A stretch of DNA of 51,673 nt from an uncultured Pelagibacteraceae bacterium (GTDB lineage Bacteria; Pseudomonadota; Alphaproteobacteria; Pelagibacterales; Pelagibacteraceae): contig CABXUA010000006.1 in assembly GCA_902515355.1 (NCBI GenBank), positions 1-51,673 on the forward strand. The letters are read 5' to 3'. This document shows positions 1-9,001 of the stretch, piece after piece. The translations under genes and the position numbers were made by a program. Numbering within the stretch: position 1 is the first letter of the stretch; each line of letters starts with the position of its first letter. Under the pieces are notes generated by a model. The model did no database searches. It worked only from the letters and a program-made list of their open reading frames with translations, and was not told where the DNA came from.

Positions 1-170
1 GAAGGCTTATTCGGTATTAGCTCAGGTTTCCCCGAGTTATTCCAAACCAAAAGGCAGATACCCACATTATACTCACCCGTCTGCCACTCAGTATTGCTAC
101 TGCGTTCGACTTGCATGTATTAGGCGTGCCGCCAGCGTACGTTCTGAGCCATGATCAAACTCTCAAGTTT
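1..170 (-). rRNA. 16S ribosomal RNA, 5' end (partial)
   Basis: The reverse strand reads the conserved 5' start of bacterial 16S rRNA (AGAGTTTGATCATGGCTCAG, about 146-165), then the conserved GCTGGCGGCACGCCTAATAC and ACATGCAAGTCGAACG stretches. The V1 region is short. The gene runs off the left edge, so only about 170 bases of helix 1 to V1/V2 are present. The 5' boundary near 170 is estimated from the position of the conserved AGAGTTTGAT and is good to a few bases. It is transcribed away from the protein-coding part of the window. Confidence 0.97.
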
Positions 171-180
171 AATAACGGCG

Positions 181-234
181 CACACTAGCTTTAATAACAT
201 TTGTATTAACAAATGTTACTTTCGTTAAAGTGTG
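181..234 (-). other. Long leader hairpin just upstream of 16S rRNA
   Basis: Positions 181-203 and 210-234 are near-perfect inverted repeats around a 6-base loop (204-209). The core pairing is CAAATGTTA with TAACATTTG, and outer arms pair CACACTTTAA with TTAAAGCTAGTGTG, allowing a small bulge. It lies about 10 bases before the mature 16S 5' end. A stem here would fit the pre-rRNA processing region or a local leader structure. The 5' arm also holds CACTTTAACGA, which loosely resembles the boxA antitermination element; that part is only a suggestion. Confidence 0.6.
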
Positions 235-367
235 TACGACAAATTTCTTTATTAACCTAACCGTCCACACTTCTCTTCTTAAAAATTTACAATTTAAAAA
301 AGCTAAGATTTTCGTTGGAAAACCTAAAAACACCCCTAGCAATGTTTAGAATTTTTTACTTTGAGGT

Positions 368-403
368 GAGCGCTCGTTATATTACAAAAGAAAGATAAAT
401 CAA
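368..403 (-). promoter_or_regulatory. Probable rRNA operon promoter
   Basis: On the minus strand TTGATT (398-403) and TATAAC (376-381) are separated by 16 bases, matching sigma70-type -35 and -10 boxes, with predicted transcription start near 368-370. This is about 200 bases upstream of the 16S 5' end, a normal leader length. The 171-492 stretch without genes is therefore explained as rRNA promoter plus leader. No tRNA or ORF was seen in it. The promoter is inferred from sequence only. Confidence 0.5.
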
Positions 404-492
404 GGCGTATATTGGCCTAAAAACCATGTAAAATAAGCACTTATTTAGCCCTAATCGTTGCAAACTTAAGATATTTTTTATAAAAAACAACC

Positions 493-1809
493 ATGGCGTT
501 TAAAGACATTAATAGCTCAATATTTTCTACCTTTGGCAAATATTTAAGTTTAAAAAAATATTTACTAGTATTAATCACAATTTTATTTTTATTTTTTTTA
601 TACAGTTTTCTTAATGATAAGTTTCTTCAAAATGAAAGTTTTAAGAGTGAAAATACAAATAGATCTATAGCTACAGCTTATTTTTCAAATTTGAAATCAT
701 ATTTTTTAGAGAAATACCAAAGTCCTTATCAGCAGTATAATTACATTATCCAAAATAATGACAGCATTGAAAAAATACTTCTAAAATATGATATTAAATA
801 CAGTGAAATTAAATCAATAGTTCAAGATCTAAAAGAAAAAAAATTATCTAATATATATGCTGGAAGAGAAATGGAGATAGTAACTAAAAAAAATATAGAT
901 GAGAAAAGTAGTCTTATAAATATTTTCTACCCTGTCTCAAATACTCTTTTTGTTCAAATCAGAAAAGCTCCAGAAGGGTTTGAGGTAAAAAAAAATATAA
1001 TCAAATTGACAAAAAAAGAGGTAATTCTTAAAAATACTATTCAGAATAATCTTTATAGTTCCGCAATAAGAGCAGGGATCGAACCAAATATCATAATTGA
1101 GTTTGCAAGAATATTTGGTTTTGAAGTTGATTTTCAAAGAGATATTAGAAAGGAGGATTGGTTTGAAATTTATTATGAAAGATTTATAGATGATAAAGGA
1201 GAAATAAAAGATACTGGCAAAATAATTTACGCTTCAATGTTTGTGAACAATGAAGAGATAAGTTTATATAACTTTAAGCATAAAGATGAAAGTGGATATT
1301 ATGATGTCAGTGGAAAAAGTATTGTAAAGGCATTGATGAAAACTCCTATAAATGGTGCGAGACTTTCATCTTCATTTGGAAAAAGAAAACATCCTATATT
1401 AGGTTTTAATAAACAACATAACGGAACTGATTTCGCTGCACCAAAGGGAACTCCTATCATGGCATCAGGTAATGGAAAAGTTATTAGAGCTCGTTGGTGT
1501 GGTGGTGGAGGTAATTGTGTAAAGATAAGACATAACTCGTCTTACTCAACAGTGTACGCACACCTCTCAAAATTTGCTACGAGGGAAGGGAGAAGAGTAA
1601 AACAAGGAGAGATTATTGGATTTGTTGGATCTACTGGGATGTCTACTGGACCCCATCTTCATTATGAAGTTCATTACAATGGAAAGCCAATTAATTCTCA
1701 AAAGTTAAAGTTGCCGTCTGGAAAAATTTTAAAAGGAAGTGAGAGGAAAGAGTTTGAGATAGAAAGAATTAAAATTGATTTGAAATTATCTGAACTTAGA
1801 AATAATTAA
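493..1809 (+). CDS. M23 family murein endopeptidase, membrane-anchored
   Basis: This 438-residue protein has one N-terminal membrane segment (about residues 23-42), a central region resembling the LysM/OapA-like part of gamma- and epsilon-proteobacterial M23 enzymes (about 80-260), and a C-terminal LytM/M23 zinc peptidase domain (about 290-400). The zinc ligands are visible: H309xxxD313 in QHNGTD and the HLH motif at 388-390. The family cuts peptide cross-links of peptidoglycan, here presumably from the periplasmic face of the inner membrane during cell growth or division. It diverges from the rRNA operon. No clear ribosome-binding site precedes the ATG, which is common in this window. Its stop codon overlaps that of the convergent DUF4167 gene. 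Family assignment is firm; the exact bond cleaved is not determinable. Confidence 0.9.
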   Translation: MAFKDINSSIFSTFGKYLSLKKYLLVLITILFLFFLYSFLNDKFLQNESFKSENTNRSIATAYFSNLKSYFLEKYQSPYQQYNYIIQNNDSIEKILLKYDIKYSEIKSIVQDLKEKKLSNIYAGREMEIVTKKNIDEKSSLINIFYPVSNTLFVQIRKAPEGFEVKKNIIKLTKKEVILKNTIQNNLYSSAIRAGIEPNIIIEFARIFGFEVDFQRDIRKEDWFEIYYERFIDDKGEIKDTGKIIYASMFVNNEEISLYNFKHKDESGYYDVSGKSIVKALMKTPINGARLSSSFGKRKHPILGFNKQHNGTDFAAPKGTPIMASGNGKVIRARWCGGGGNCVKIRHNSSYSTVYAHLSKFATREGRRVKQGEIIGFVGSTGMSTGPHLHYEVHYNGKPINSQKLKLPSGKILKGSERKEFEIERIKIDLKLSELRNN

Positions 1810-2159
1810 TTTTGTGTTTCGTTATTTTTAACTTCTTTTATGTCTTCTTTAACTGAAACAACCTCTTTAGCTTTATCATTCAGTTCATTTAATCTTCTGC
1901 TGAAATGGTCAGCATGTTGATAATAGTTTTCAGATAAAATGGGATCTCCTGAGCTCAAAGCGTCTTTAGCTAGTTGTGTATATTTTTGTATTGCCTTTTC
2001 TAAATTATAAGGATTTTTGGCAGAACCATTTCTGTGAAAATGATTACTCCCACTGCTTCCTTGAAAAAAACTATTGTTAGTTGAAGAATTGTTGTTATTT
2101 CTTCTTCTAAAATTATTTTTTTGTTGTCTAGGTCTAAATCTTCTTCTTTGATTGTTCAT
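1806..2159 (-). CDS. DUF4167 domain protein
   Basis: A 117-residue protein with a very basic, Arg/Asn-rich N-terminus (MNNQRRRFRPRQQ, then Asn repeats) and a conserved central segment around NPYNLEKAIQKYTQLAKDAL...GDPILSENY. That pattern is the DUF4167 family, widespread in alphaproteobacteria and found beside prmC and prfA. The basic low-complexity N-terminus suggests nucleic-acid or ribosome contact, but this is inference and no activity is established. It lies 10 bases downstream of prmC in the same direction and probably shares its transcript. Confidence 0.85.
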   Translation of the reverse strand: MNNQRRRFRPRQQKNNFRRRNNNNSSTNNSFFQGSSGSNHFHRNGSAKNPYNLEKAIQKYTQLAKDALSSGDPILSENYYQHADHFSRRLNELNDKAKEVVSVKEDIKEVKNNETQN

Positions 2160-2169
2160 ATTCTAAAGC

Positions 2170-3015
2170 TTAATTCTCTAATACGCTTATTATACATCTA
2201 ACATTGTCTTGATAATCTTTTACTAATAAAACTTTCCTAAAATTATTGGACTTTAAAAATTTTAAAACTTTTATATATTGCCTATTGCCAATTTCTAAGG
2301 CAAGCATACCTTTTTTTTTTAAGATAGATTTAGATTTGTAGATAACTTTTTTAATCACGTCAAGCCCATCATTTCCCCCTTTAAGAGCTATTCCGGGTTC
2401 ATATGCTTTTATATCCTGTGGTAAGTTTTTTATTTGACTGTTTGTTAAGTATGGAGGGTTAGAAACTATTAAATCAAATTTATTAACTAAAGTTTCATCT
2501 ATAGATCTCTTATAAAATTTTGACCTTGAAGAAAGTCCTAATTTATTTGCATTATCTTTTGCAACTTTAATAGCTTTATTTGATATATCAATACCAACTC
2601 CTCTACTGTTTTGGTTTTCTTTTAAAAGTGAAAGTAAAATACATCCAGATCCTGTTCCTACATCTAGGATAAATGGTTTTTTACCATAAAAATATTTAGA
2701 CGTTTTTTCAATCATTAGTTCTGTTTCAGGCCTAGGGATTAATGTATCATTATTTACAAAAAATTTTTTACTCCAGAATTCCTTTTCTCTGAAAATATAA
2801 GCGATTGGTTCCTTTCTTGCTCTTCTTAGAAGAAGTTTAAAGAAACTCTCAACTATTTCTTCAGATAGATCTTTGTTTAACCCGGTCAAGATTTGTTCTC
2901 TAGGCTTATTCAAAACATTAGATAAAATAAGTTCAGTATCTAATTGATAAGTTGAAACTGAATTTTGTTTCAAAATTTTATATCCTGTCTTTATTAATTC
3001 ATTAACATGGGTCAT
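2170..3015 (-). CDS. prmC: PrmC, release factor glutamine N5-methyltransferase
   Basis: PrmC (HemK) uses S-adenosylmethionine to methylate the glutamine of the GGQ motif in release factors. The 281-residue protein has the small N-terminal helical domain and a class I methyltransferase fold with the SAM loop [14 protein letters not shown] and the catalytic NPPY motif (SNPPYL). Length is typical. The start ATG overlaps the prfA stop by four bases (3012-3015), so enzyme and substrate (RF1) are made from coupled genes. This gene pairing is common in bacteria. Confidence 0.95.
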   Translation of the reverse strand: MTHVNELIKTGYKILKQNSVSTYQLDTELILSNVLNKPREQILTGLNKDLSEEIVESFFKLLLRRARKEPIAYIFREKEFWSKKFFVNNDTLIPRPETELMIEKTSKYFYGKKPFILDVGTGSGCILLSLLKENQNSRGVGIDISNKAIKVAKDNANKLGLSSRSKFYKRSIDETLVNKFDLIVSNPPYLTNSQIKNLPQDIKAYEPGIALKGGNDGLDVIKKVIYKSKSILKKKGMLALEIGNRQYIKVLKFLKSNNFRKVLLVKDYQDNVRCIISVLEN

Positions 3016-4085
3016 TCTAAATTTTTCAGTTTTAAATCTTGCTCTCTTAACCTTAAACTCTCATTCATTTCTTCATGAACTTCTCCACTAAGAAACTCTT
3101 CAAGTTTATGAAGTGTCAAATTTATTCGATGGTCGGTTACTCTTCCTTGTGGAAAATTATAAGTTCTTATCCTCTCAGATCTATCGCCAGTGCCAATTTG
3201 ACTTTTTCTATTGCTTGATCTTTCTTTATCCCTTTTGTTTTTTTCTGCCTCATAAACTCTTGCTCTTAATATTTTAAGAGCTTTAGCTTTATTTTTGTGT
3301 TGAGATTTTTCATCCTGTTGACTTACAACTACACCTGAAGGTATATGTGTAATTCTAACTGCACTGTCTGTTGTGTTTACAGATTGTCCGCCAGGTCCTC
3401 CAGATCTAAAAACATCTATTCTAAGATCAGACTCTTTAATTTGAATATCTACTTCCTCTGCTTCAGGTAACACAGCTACGGTCGCGGCAGATGTATGAAC
3501 TCTACCTTGTGTTTCAGTGGATGGGACTCTTTGTACCCTATGAACTCCAGACTCATATTTAAGATAGGAGTATATATTATTACCATTAACTAAAAAAATA
3601 ACTTCTTTAAAACCCCCTGCTTCGCTTTTAGAAATACTTATAATTTCTATTTTCCATTTTTTTTTAGAGCAAACCTTCTCGTACATTTTAAACAAATCAG
3701 AGCAAAAAAGTGTTGCCTCTAACCCTCCAGTACCAGCTCTAATTTCTACTATCGCATTTTTTTGGTCATCATCATCTTTGGGCAAAAGAAAAATTTTAAG
3801 TTTGTTTTCATAATTTTCTTTAAGTTGTTTTAGTTCAATCAGTTCTTTTTTTGCTAAAGTAATCATCTCTTTATCACTTTTATTATCATTGATAATTTGA
3901 TCTAATTCTTTTTTATTTTTTTCAAAATTTAAATATTCTCGAGCTAATGTAATGATGTTTCCTAAGTCAGAGTATTCTTTTGACTTTTTTGCATAATTTT
4001 TGGAATCCACTTTCCCGCTTGAAAGCTCTTTTTCTAATGAATTATGCCTGTCGATAATCGCCTCAACTTTTTTAATAGGTATCAT
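3012..4085 (-). CDS. prfA: Peptide chain release factor 1
   Basis: RF1 (357 residues) recognises UAA and UAG in the ribosomal A site and triggers peptide release. The catalytic GGQ motif is at about 232-234 within [16 protein letters not shown]. The stop-codon recognition tripeptide aligned with E. coli PAT reads PST (188-190) in [18 protein letters not shown], so P and T are kept and the middle residue varies. The C-terminal stretch with [21 protein letters not shown] is diagnostic for class I release factors. It overlaps prmC and sits two bases downstream of ispG, suggesting one transcript ispG-prfA-prmC-DUF4167. Confidence 0.96.
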   Translation of the reverse strand: MIPIKKVEAIIDRHNSLEKELSSGKVDSKNYAKKSKEYSDLGNIITLAREYLNFEKNKKELDQIINDNKSDKEMITLAKKELIELKQLKENYENKLKIFLLPKDDDDQKNAIVEIRAGTGGLEATLFCSDLFKMYEKVCSKKKWKIEIISISKSEAGGFKEVIFLVNGNNIYSYLKYESGVHRVQRVPSTETQGRVHTSAATVAVLPEAEEVDIQIKESDLRIDVFRSGGPGGQSVNTTDSAVRITHIPSGVVVSQQDEKSQHKNKAKALKILRARVYEAEKNKRDKERSSNRKSQIGTGDRSERIRTYNFPQGRVTDHRINLTLHKLEEFLSGEVHEEMNESLRLREQDLKLKNLE

Positions 4086-4087
4086 TT

Positions 4088-5179
4088 TTAATTGGAGTGT
4101 TTTACTTTTTCTTCAACTAATTGGATTACTTTATTTATGATATCTTTGCTTGGTACTTTAGTGTGAGGTATTCCTGATAAATACAATAAATTATTATCTT
4201 GACCACCGCCCGTAAGACCAACTTCTGTTTGCGCTGCTTCTCCCGGTCCATTTACTACGCAACCTATAATCGATAGAGTTATAGGTTTTTTGATGTGTGA
4301 TAATTTTTCCTCCAATATTTTTACTGTATCAATTACAGGAAATGCCTGCCTAGCACAAGAAGGGCATGAAATAATTTGCACCCCTCTGGATCTGATATTT
4401 AAAGATTTTAAAATTTCATAACCCGCTTTTATTTCTTCAATTGGATCAGCTGATAAAGAAACTCTTATTGTGTCACCGATACCTTTCATCAAAAGTTGTC
4501 CTATGCCTATTGATGATTTAATGCTTCCCGTTAATAAACTTCCTGCTTCTGTAATACCTAAATGCAAAGGGTAATCACAAGTTTCTGATAATTTTTCGTA
4601 AGATTTAATTGCTAAAAAAACATCTGAGGATTTAACGCTAATTTTAAAATTGTAAAAATCATTATCTTCAAACAATTTTACATTATACATAGCACTCTCA
4701 ACTAAAGCTTCTGGACATGGTTCTTTGTATTTTTCTAATAATGTTTTGTCCAAAGACCCTGCGTTAACTCCAATTCTTATTGAACAGTTGTGGTCTTTAG
4801 CAGCTTTGACTACTTCCAAAACTCTTTCTGCTGAACCTATGTTGCCTGGATTAATTCTTAAACATTTTGCTCCGTTTTTAGCTGCTTCAATAGCTCTTTT
4901 ATAATGGAAGTGAATATCAGCAACTAGCGGTACGGAAACTTCTTTTGAAATCTGCTTTAAGCTTAAAGTTGATTTTTCATCAGGGCAAGAGACTCTTACT
5001 ATATCTGCTCCAGCATCTTCCAATTGATTAATTTGATTTATTGTTGCTTTAATATCAGTGGTAAGAGTATTAGTCATAGATTGCACAGAAATAACAGAGT
5101 CGCCACCGATGCTTACTTTTCCGACACTAATCTTTTTTGTCTTTTTTCTTTTAATTGCGCGATGAGGTCTAATTTCCAT
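4088..5179 (-). CDS. ispG: 4-hydroxy-3-methylbut-2-enyl diphosphate synthase (flavodoxin/ferredoxin)
   Basis: IspG (GcpE) performs the penultimate step of the MEP isoprenoid pathway, reductively opening the cyclic diphosphate MEcPP to HMBPP using a [4Fe-4S] cluster. The 363-residue sequence has the TIM-barrel N-terminal part ([30 protein letters not shown]) and the C-terminal cluster-binding part with cysteines in ISCPSCAR and [11 protein letters not shown]. Length is typical of the short bacterial form. The product feeds isoprenoids including carotenoids, and its partner ispH is at 41128. It lies one base after the lysC stop, same strand. Confidence 0.96.
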   Translation of the reverse strand: MEIRPHRAIKRKKTKKISVGKVSIGGDSVISVQSMTNTLTTDIKATINQINQLEDAGADIVRVSCPDEKSTLSLKQISKEVSVPLVADIHFHYKRAIEAAKNGAKCLRINPGNIGSAERVLEVVKAAKDHNCSIRIGVNAGSLDKTLLEKYKEPCPEALVESAMYNVKLFEDNDFYNFKISVKSSDVFLAIKSYEKLSETCDYPLHLGITEAGSLLTGSIKSSIGIGQLLMKGIGDTIRVSLSADPIEEIKAGYEILKSLNIRSRGVQIISCPSCARQAFPVIDTVKILEEKLSHIKKPITLSIIGCVVNGPGEAAQTEVGLTGGGQDNNLLYLSGIPHTKVPSKDIINKVIQLVEEKVKHSN

Positions 5180-5180
5180 T

Positions 5181-6392
5181 TTAATCTAAATCAAAAATTG
5201 TATGCAGTTTTTTAACAGCTTTCAAAGTATTTTTTTCTTCGATAATTGCAGATATTTTTATTTCGGAAGTAGAAATTGCTAAAATATTAATATTTTCATC
5301 AGCTAATGCTCTAAACATTTTAAATGTCACTCCTGGTGTGCTTACCATTCCTGCTCCAACAACTGAAATCTTTGAAACTTTATCATTATGACTAAGATTT
5401 TTAAATTTGATTTTTTTATTAGATTTCAGTGTGATAAGGGTTTTTTCTAAATCATCCCTTTTAATTGTGAATGTTAAATCTGTAGTTTTTCCATCTGAAG
5501 AAATATTTTGTATAACCATATCAACATTTATTTGATTTAATCCTAGAGGTTCAAATATATCTGCTGCAACTCCAGGTTTGTCTTCAACAGCAATTAATGT
5601 AATTTTTGCATCATCTTTAGAGTAAGCCACTCCAGTTACAATTTTTGTATAATCGATGCTCTCTTGGGTAAATATTTCAGTACCTTTCCTGTCAGTAAAA
5701 GTTGATCTAACTTGCAGGGGAATATCATACATCATTGCAGTTTGAACAGCTGAGGGCTGCATAACTTTTGCACCCAAAGATGAAAGCTCCAACATTTCCT
5801 CATATGAAATTTTTTCAATTTTTTTTGCTAATGGAATTTTGTTTGGATCTGTGGAATGCACTCCATCTACATCTGTATATATTTCGCAACTATCTGTTCC
5901 AAAAAGTTTTGCTAATGCTACTGCAGACGCATCTGAGCCTCCTCTACCAATGGTAGTAGTATCTCCATTTTTAGATATGCCTTGAAAACCTGGAACTACT
6001 GCAACTCCTCCTTCAGATAAGTAAGTATTAATCTTTTCAACATTTAAGTTTTCTATTCTGGAATTAGTATATTCTCCAGTTGTTAAAATAGGAATCTGCC
6101 AACTCATCCAAGATTTTGATTTTATACCAAGTTCAATTAACGCACCAGACATTAGAGCGCTTGTAACTTGTTCACCAGAGGATAAAAGGACATCCAGCTC
6201 TCTTTTGTTAAATTTTTTAGATATAGAAATAGATTGGCTTATTAACTCGTTTGTCTTCCCTGACATAGCAGAAACGACAACTATTATCTGATTTCCTTTA
6301 GAATATTCATTCTTTACGATATTTGCTGCATGAATTATTCTATCTATTGAACCCAAAGAGGTTCCGCCAAATTTTAATACTTTTTTTGCCAT
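5181..6392 (-). CDS. lysC: Aspartate kinase
   Basis: Aspartokinase phosphorylates aspartate, the entry to lysine, threonine and methionine synthesis. The 403-residue protein starts with the kinase signature KFGGTSLGS, contains GRGGSDASA (substrate/ATP site) and a C-terminal regulatory region with two ACT domains (about 265-400) that in homologues bind lysine and/or threonine for feedback inhibition. The family's internal beta-subunit start was not assessed. It heads the minus-strand block and diverges from ubiG across a 55-base gap. Other enzymes of the same amino acid family in the window are dapD, dapE, thrB and thrC. Confidence 0.95.
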   Translation of the reverse strand: MAKKVLKFGGTSLGSIDRIIHAANIVKNEYSKGNQIIVVVSAMSGKTNELISQSISISKKFNKRELDVLLSSGEQVTSALMSGALIELGIKSKSWMSWQIPILTTGEYTNSRIENLNVEKINTYLSEGGVAVVPGFQGISKNGDTTTIGRGGSDASAVALAKLFGTDSCEIYTDVDGVHSTDPNKIPLAKKIEKISYEEMLELSSLGAKVMQPSAVQTAMMYDIPLQVRSTFTDRKGTEIFTQESIDYTKIVTGVAYSKDDAKITLIAVEDKPGVAADIFEPLGLNQINVDMVIQNISSDGKTTDLTFTIKRDDLEKTLITLKSNKKIKFKNLSHNDKVSKISVVGAGMVSTPGVTFKMFRALADENINILAISTSEIKISAIIEEKNTLKAVKKLHTIFDLD

Positions 6393-6412
6393 ACTAAGAT
6401 TTTAATATATAA

Positions 6413-6441
6413 TTAATTAAGTTAAAAATAAGTTAATTAAG
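6413..6441. repeat. Direct repeat of TTAATTAAG between lysC and ubiG
   Basis: TTAATTAAG occurs at 6413-6421 and 6433-6441, exactly 20 bases apart, in the 55-base divergent region between lysC and ubiG. Each copy contains the palindrome TTAATTAA. The two-turn spacing would suit a DNA-binding protein contacting one face, but the region is almost pure A/T so chance is a serious alternative. Confidence 0.3.
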
Positions 6442-6447
6442 AAATTA

Positions 6448-7167
6448 ATGACTACAATAAATAAGGAAGAAATTCAAAAGTTTTCATTACTAGCTGATGA
6501 ATGGTGGGATGTTGAAGGTAAATTCAAACCTCTTCATATGTTTAACCCGGCTAGAATTAAATACATTGTTGATATTTGCTCTAAACATTTCAAAGTTGAT
6601 AAGAAAACACCATTAAAAAATTTAAAAATTTTAGATATTGGTTGCGGTGGAGGTCTTATAAGCGAACCGATGTATAGGCTTGGAGCCGAAGTAACAGGTA
6701 TAGATGCCTCTTTAAAAAATATCAAAGTAGCCGAAATTCACGCTAAGAAAAATAAATTTGATATAAGGTATTTAAACAAATCACCAGAGCAAATGGATAG
6801 TGATGAAAAATTCGATATTATTTTAAATCTTGAAGTAGTAGAGCATGTTGATAATTTAGATTTATATTTGAATTCATGTTTTAAACTTTTAAAAAAAGGT
6901 GGAATAATGTTTACAGCAACACTTAATAGAACTTTCATTTCATATATAAAAGCAATTATTGGTGCAGAATATGTTCTAAGATGGCTTCCTATTGGAACAC
7001 ATGATTGGAATAAATTTTTAAAACCCGAGGAATTAGAGAAAATGCTAAGTGAAATAGGATTTTTTACAAAAGATCTCAGTGGTTTGAGTTTTAATCCATT
7101 TTTGAAAAAATGGAAAAAAACTAAAGACGTTTCAGTTAATTATATAATGACTGTCTCAAAAAACTAG
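6448..7167 (+). CDS. ubiG: UbiG, 3-demethylubiquinol/polyprenyl-dihydroxybenzoate O-methyltransferase
   Basis: UbiG carries out both O-methylation steps in ubiquinone synthesis with SAM as donor. The 239-residue protein begins with the family signature FSLLADEWWDVEGKFKPLH, followed by the SAM-binding loop LDIGCGGGLISEPMYRLGAEVTGID (shown here for its GxGxG core) and the EVVEHV acidic motif. Length matches the family. ATG at 6448 is in-frame with the conserved N-terminus. It is the only plus-strand gene here, and it ends in a CTAG shared with the stop of the convergent DUF1178 gene. Confidence 0.93.
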   Translation: MTTINKEEIQKFSLLADEWWDVEGKFKPLHMFNPARIKYIVDICSKHFKVDKKTPLKNLKILDIGCGGGLISEPMYRLGAEVTGIDASLKNIKVAEIHAKKNKFDIRYLNKSPEQMDSDEKFDIILNLEVVEHVDNLDLYLNSCFKLLKKGGIMFTATLNRTFISYIKAIIGAEYVLRWLPIGTHDWNKFLKPEELEKMLSEIGFFTKDLSGLSFNPFLKKWKKTKDVSVNYIMTVSKN

Positions 7168-7589
7168 TTTTCTTTATCTTTAATCCATGGAACAGAGGTT
7201 AATTCTATGCCTTCATCCTTTAATTCTTCTCTTTCTTTGTTTGAAGCAGTTCCATAAATATTATTATTTTTTCTTTTGTCATAATATACATTTCTTACCT
7301 CTTGAGGAAATCTTTCTCCGACGTACTCGAAATTTTTTTCAACAAATTTCCTAATTTTTATAAGATCTTTTTTAACTTTAATAAATTCTTTATTTGATGA
7401 CAAATTTTCTAGTTCTTTTTTTGAAGACCCTACTATTTTTGGTGACATGATCGATTTTTCAATATTTTGAGATTTGCAATAAATGCATTTTATAAGTTTT
7501 TTCTTTTTTAATTTTTCAAACTCAATTGAATTTAAAAACCAACTTTCAAACTCATGTTTATTTTTACATTTAAGAATATATTTTATCAT
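7164..7589 (-). CDS. DUF1178 family protein
   Basis: This 141-residue protein matches the alphaproteobacterial DUF1178 family: an N-terminus MIKYILKCKNKHEFESWF, a Cys pair CIYC (with an upstream Cys at residue 8 giving a possible metal site), the SIMSPKI segment, and a C-terminus rich in charged residues with YGTASNKEREEL and a final PWIKDKEN. No function is established for the family. The Cys residues suggest zinc binding (inference). Start chosen at the ATG giving the conserved MIKY beginning. Confidence 0.85.
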   Translation of the reverse strand: MIKYILKCKNKHEFESWFLNSIEFEKLKKKKLIKCIYCKSQNIEKSIMSPKIVGSSKKELENLSSNKEFIKVKKDLIKIRKFVEKNFEYVGERFPQEVRNVYYDKRKNNNIYGTASNKEREELKDEGIELTSVPWIKDKEN

Positions 7590-7627
7590 AAGGTAAAAGA
7601 TAATTATTTAATTCAATTTTTCAATAG

Positions 7628-8932
7628 TCAATTTCTATAATCGGTATTAATATCAATATAATCTTTGGTAAAATCACAAGTATAACACTCAAAAGTTTCG
7701 TTGCCTTGGTTGAGATCAATTTCGATAACTATGGAGTCCCACTGCATATACTCTTTTAGTTTTTTTTCATCATGAGTTTCAGATATTTTACCGTTCTCTG
7801 CCACTACCATGCCACCGATTTTGATTATTAATTTTTCACTATCAATTTTTTCTCCTGACTTACCAACGCCCATTACAATTCTTCCCCAGTTTGGATCTTC
7901 TCCGGCAACTGCTGTTTTTACTAATGGTGAATTAGCTACTGAAAAACCAATTTTTTTAGCACTGGTAATTGACTTTGCATTTATGATTTTAATTGTTATA
8001 AATTTTTTAGCTCCCTCGCCATCTACTACTATTTGTTTTGCTAAATTCATTGTAAGTTTTTTTAAAGCTGCTTCAAATTTTTGAATAATAGGATCAGTTA
8101 TATTTCTATTTTGTCCAATTTTAACTTTCTTTGTAGAAAAAATAGCTATCATATCATTGGTAGATTGATCGTTGTCAACTGTAATGGCATTAAAAGAGTT
8201 TTGAGATACTCTTTTAAGTAATATCTTTAATATATTAGAAGGTATCTCAACATCAGTAAAAATAAACGAAAGCATGGTAGCTAAATTAGGAGCAATCATA
8301 CCAGAACCCTTGGCTAAGCCAGCTATTCTGATCATTTTGTTTCCAACGGTAAATTCTTCGTAAGCTAGTTTAGGTTTTGTGTCTGTCGTCATAATAGCTG
8401 ATGCGGTTTTTAACCAAATAAGTTTATTTTGATCTGGTCTTAATTTTTCTACAAGTTCTTGAACGCTCTGATTTATTTTATCAGTTGGAAATTTTTCACC
8501 AATAACACCTGTTGAAGCAAATAATATGTCTTTTATTTTTACGGCTTCATTTACGCCCTCTTTAGTTTGAGATTCTCTTAAAGTAAGAGTCTTTGATAAA
8601 TTTTTTGCTATTTCATCCAAACTTTCTAAACCTTGGTTGCCTGTAAATGTATTTGCATTTTTTGTATTAACAATTAATGCTTTGATTGATTTTTTGTTTG
8701 ATTTTTGATTCCAAACTAATGACTCTGAAATTATGCTATTTGTGGTTTGAAGAGATGCATAATTTGCTCCCTCCTTAAAATAAAATAAAGACAAATCATC
8801 TCTGCCATTTGAATATAAGTCAGCCGATACTGAGGATATCTCAAGGCCATCTATAGTTTTAAGTTCTTGAAACTCCCCCATTTTTGACATTTTTCTTTTG
8901 TCATTGAGGAAATTTTTTAAATTTATTGTCAT
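7628..8932 (-). CDS. argJ: ArgJ, glutamate N-acetyltransferase / N-acetylglutamate synthase
   Basis: ArgJ moves the acetyl group from N-acetylornithine to glutamate, making arginine synthesis cyclic. It self-cleaves before a threonine that becomes the nucleophile. In this 434-residue protein the cleavage region KGSGMIAPNLATML spans about 208-221 with Thr219 as the expected nucleophile; the usual PNMATML is PNLATML here. TGVIGEKFP (oxyanion-hole region) and AVAGEDPNWGRI near the C-terminus also fit. ArgB lies elsewhere in the window (20336). It diverges from secA across 69 bases. Confidence 0.94.
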   Translation of the reverse strand: MTINLKNFLNDKRKMSKMGEFQELKTIDGLEISSVSADLYSNGRDDLSLFYFKEGANYASLQTTNSIISESLVWNQKSNKKSIKALIVNTKNANTFTGNQGLESLDEIAKNLSKTLTLRESQTKEGVNEAVKIKDILFASTGVIGEKFPTDKINQSVQELVEKLRPDQNKLIWLKTASAIMTTDTKPKLAYEEFTVGNKMIRIAGLAKGSGMIAPNLATMLSFIFTDVEIPSNILKILLKRVSQNSFNAITVDNDQSTNDMIAIFSTKKVKIGQNRNITDPIIQKFEAALKKLTMNLAKQIVVDGEGAKKFITIKIINAKSITSAKKIGFSVANSPLVKTAVAGEDPNWGRIVMGVGKSGEKIDSEKLIIKIGGMVVAENGKISETHDEKKLKEYMQWDSIVIEIDLNQGNETFECYTCDFTKDYIDINTDYRN

Positions 8933-9001
8933 AAATGCTATTTTATTTGAAATATAAATACATATATAGAAGTATTAAAACTAAGTTATAAATCTATTAA
9001 T

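Noticed and set aside
7628-8932. Loss of function in ArgJ because PNMATML reads PNLATML
   Set aside because: The Thr nucleophile and surrounding residues are intact; Met to Leu is conservative.
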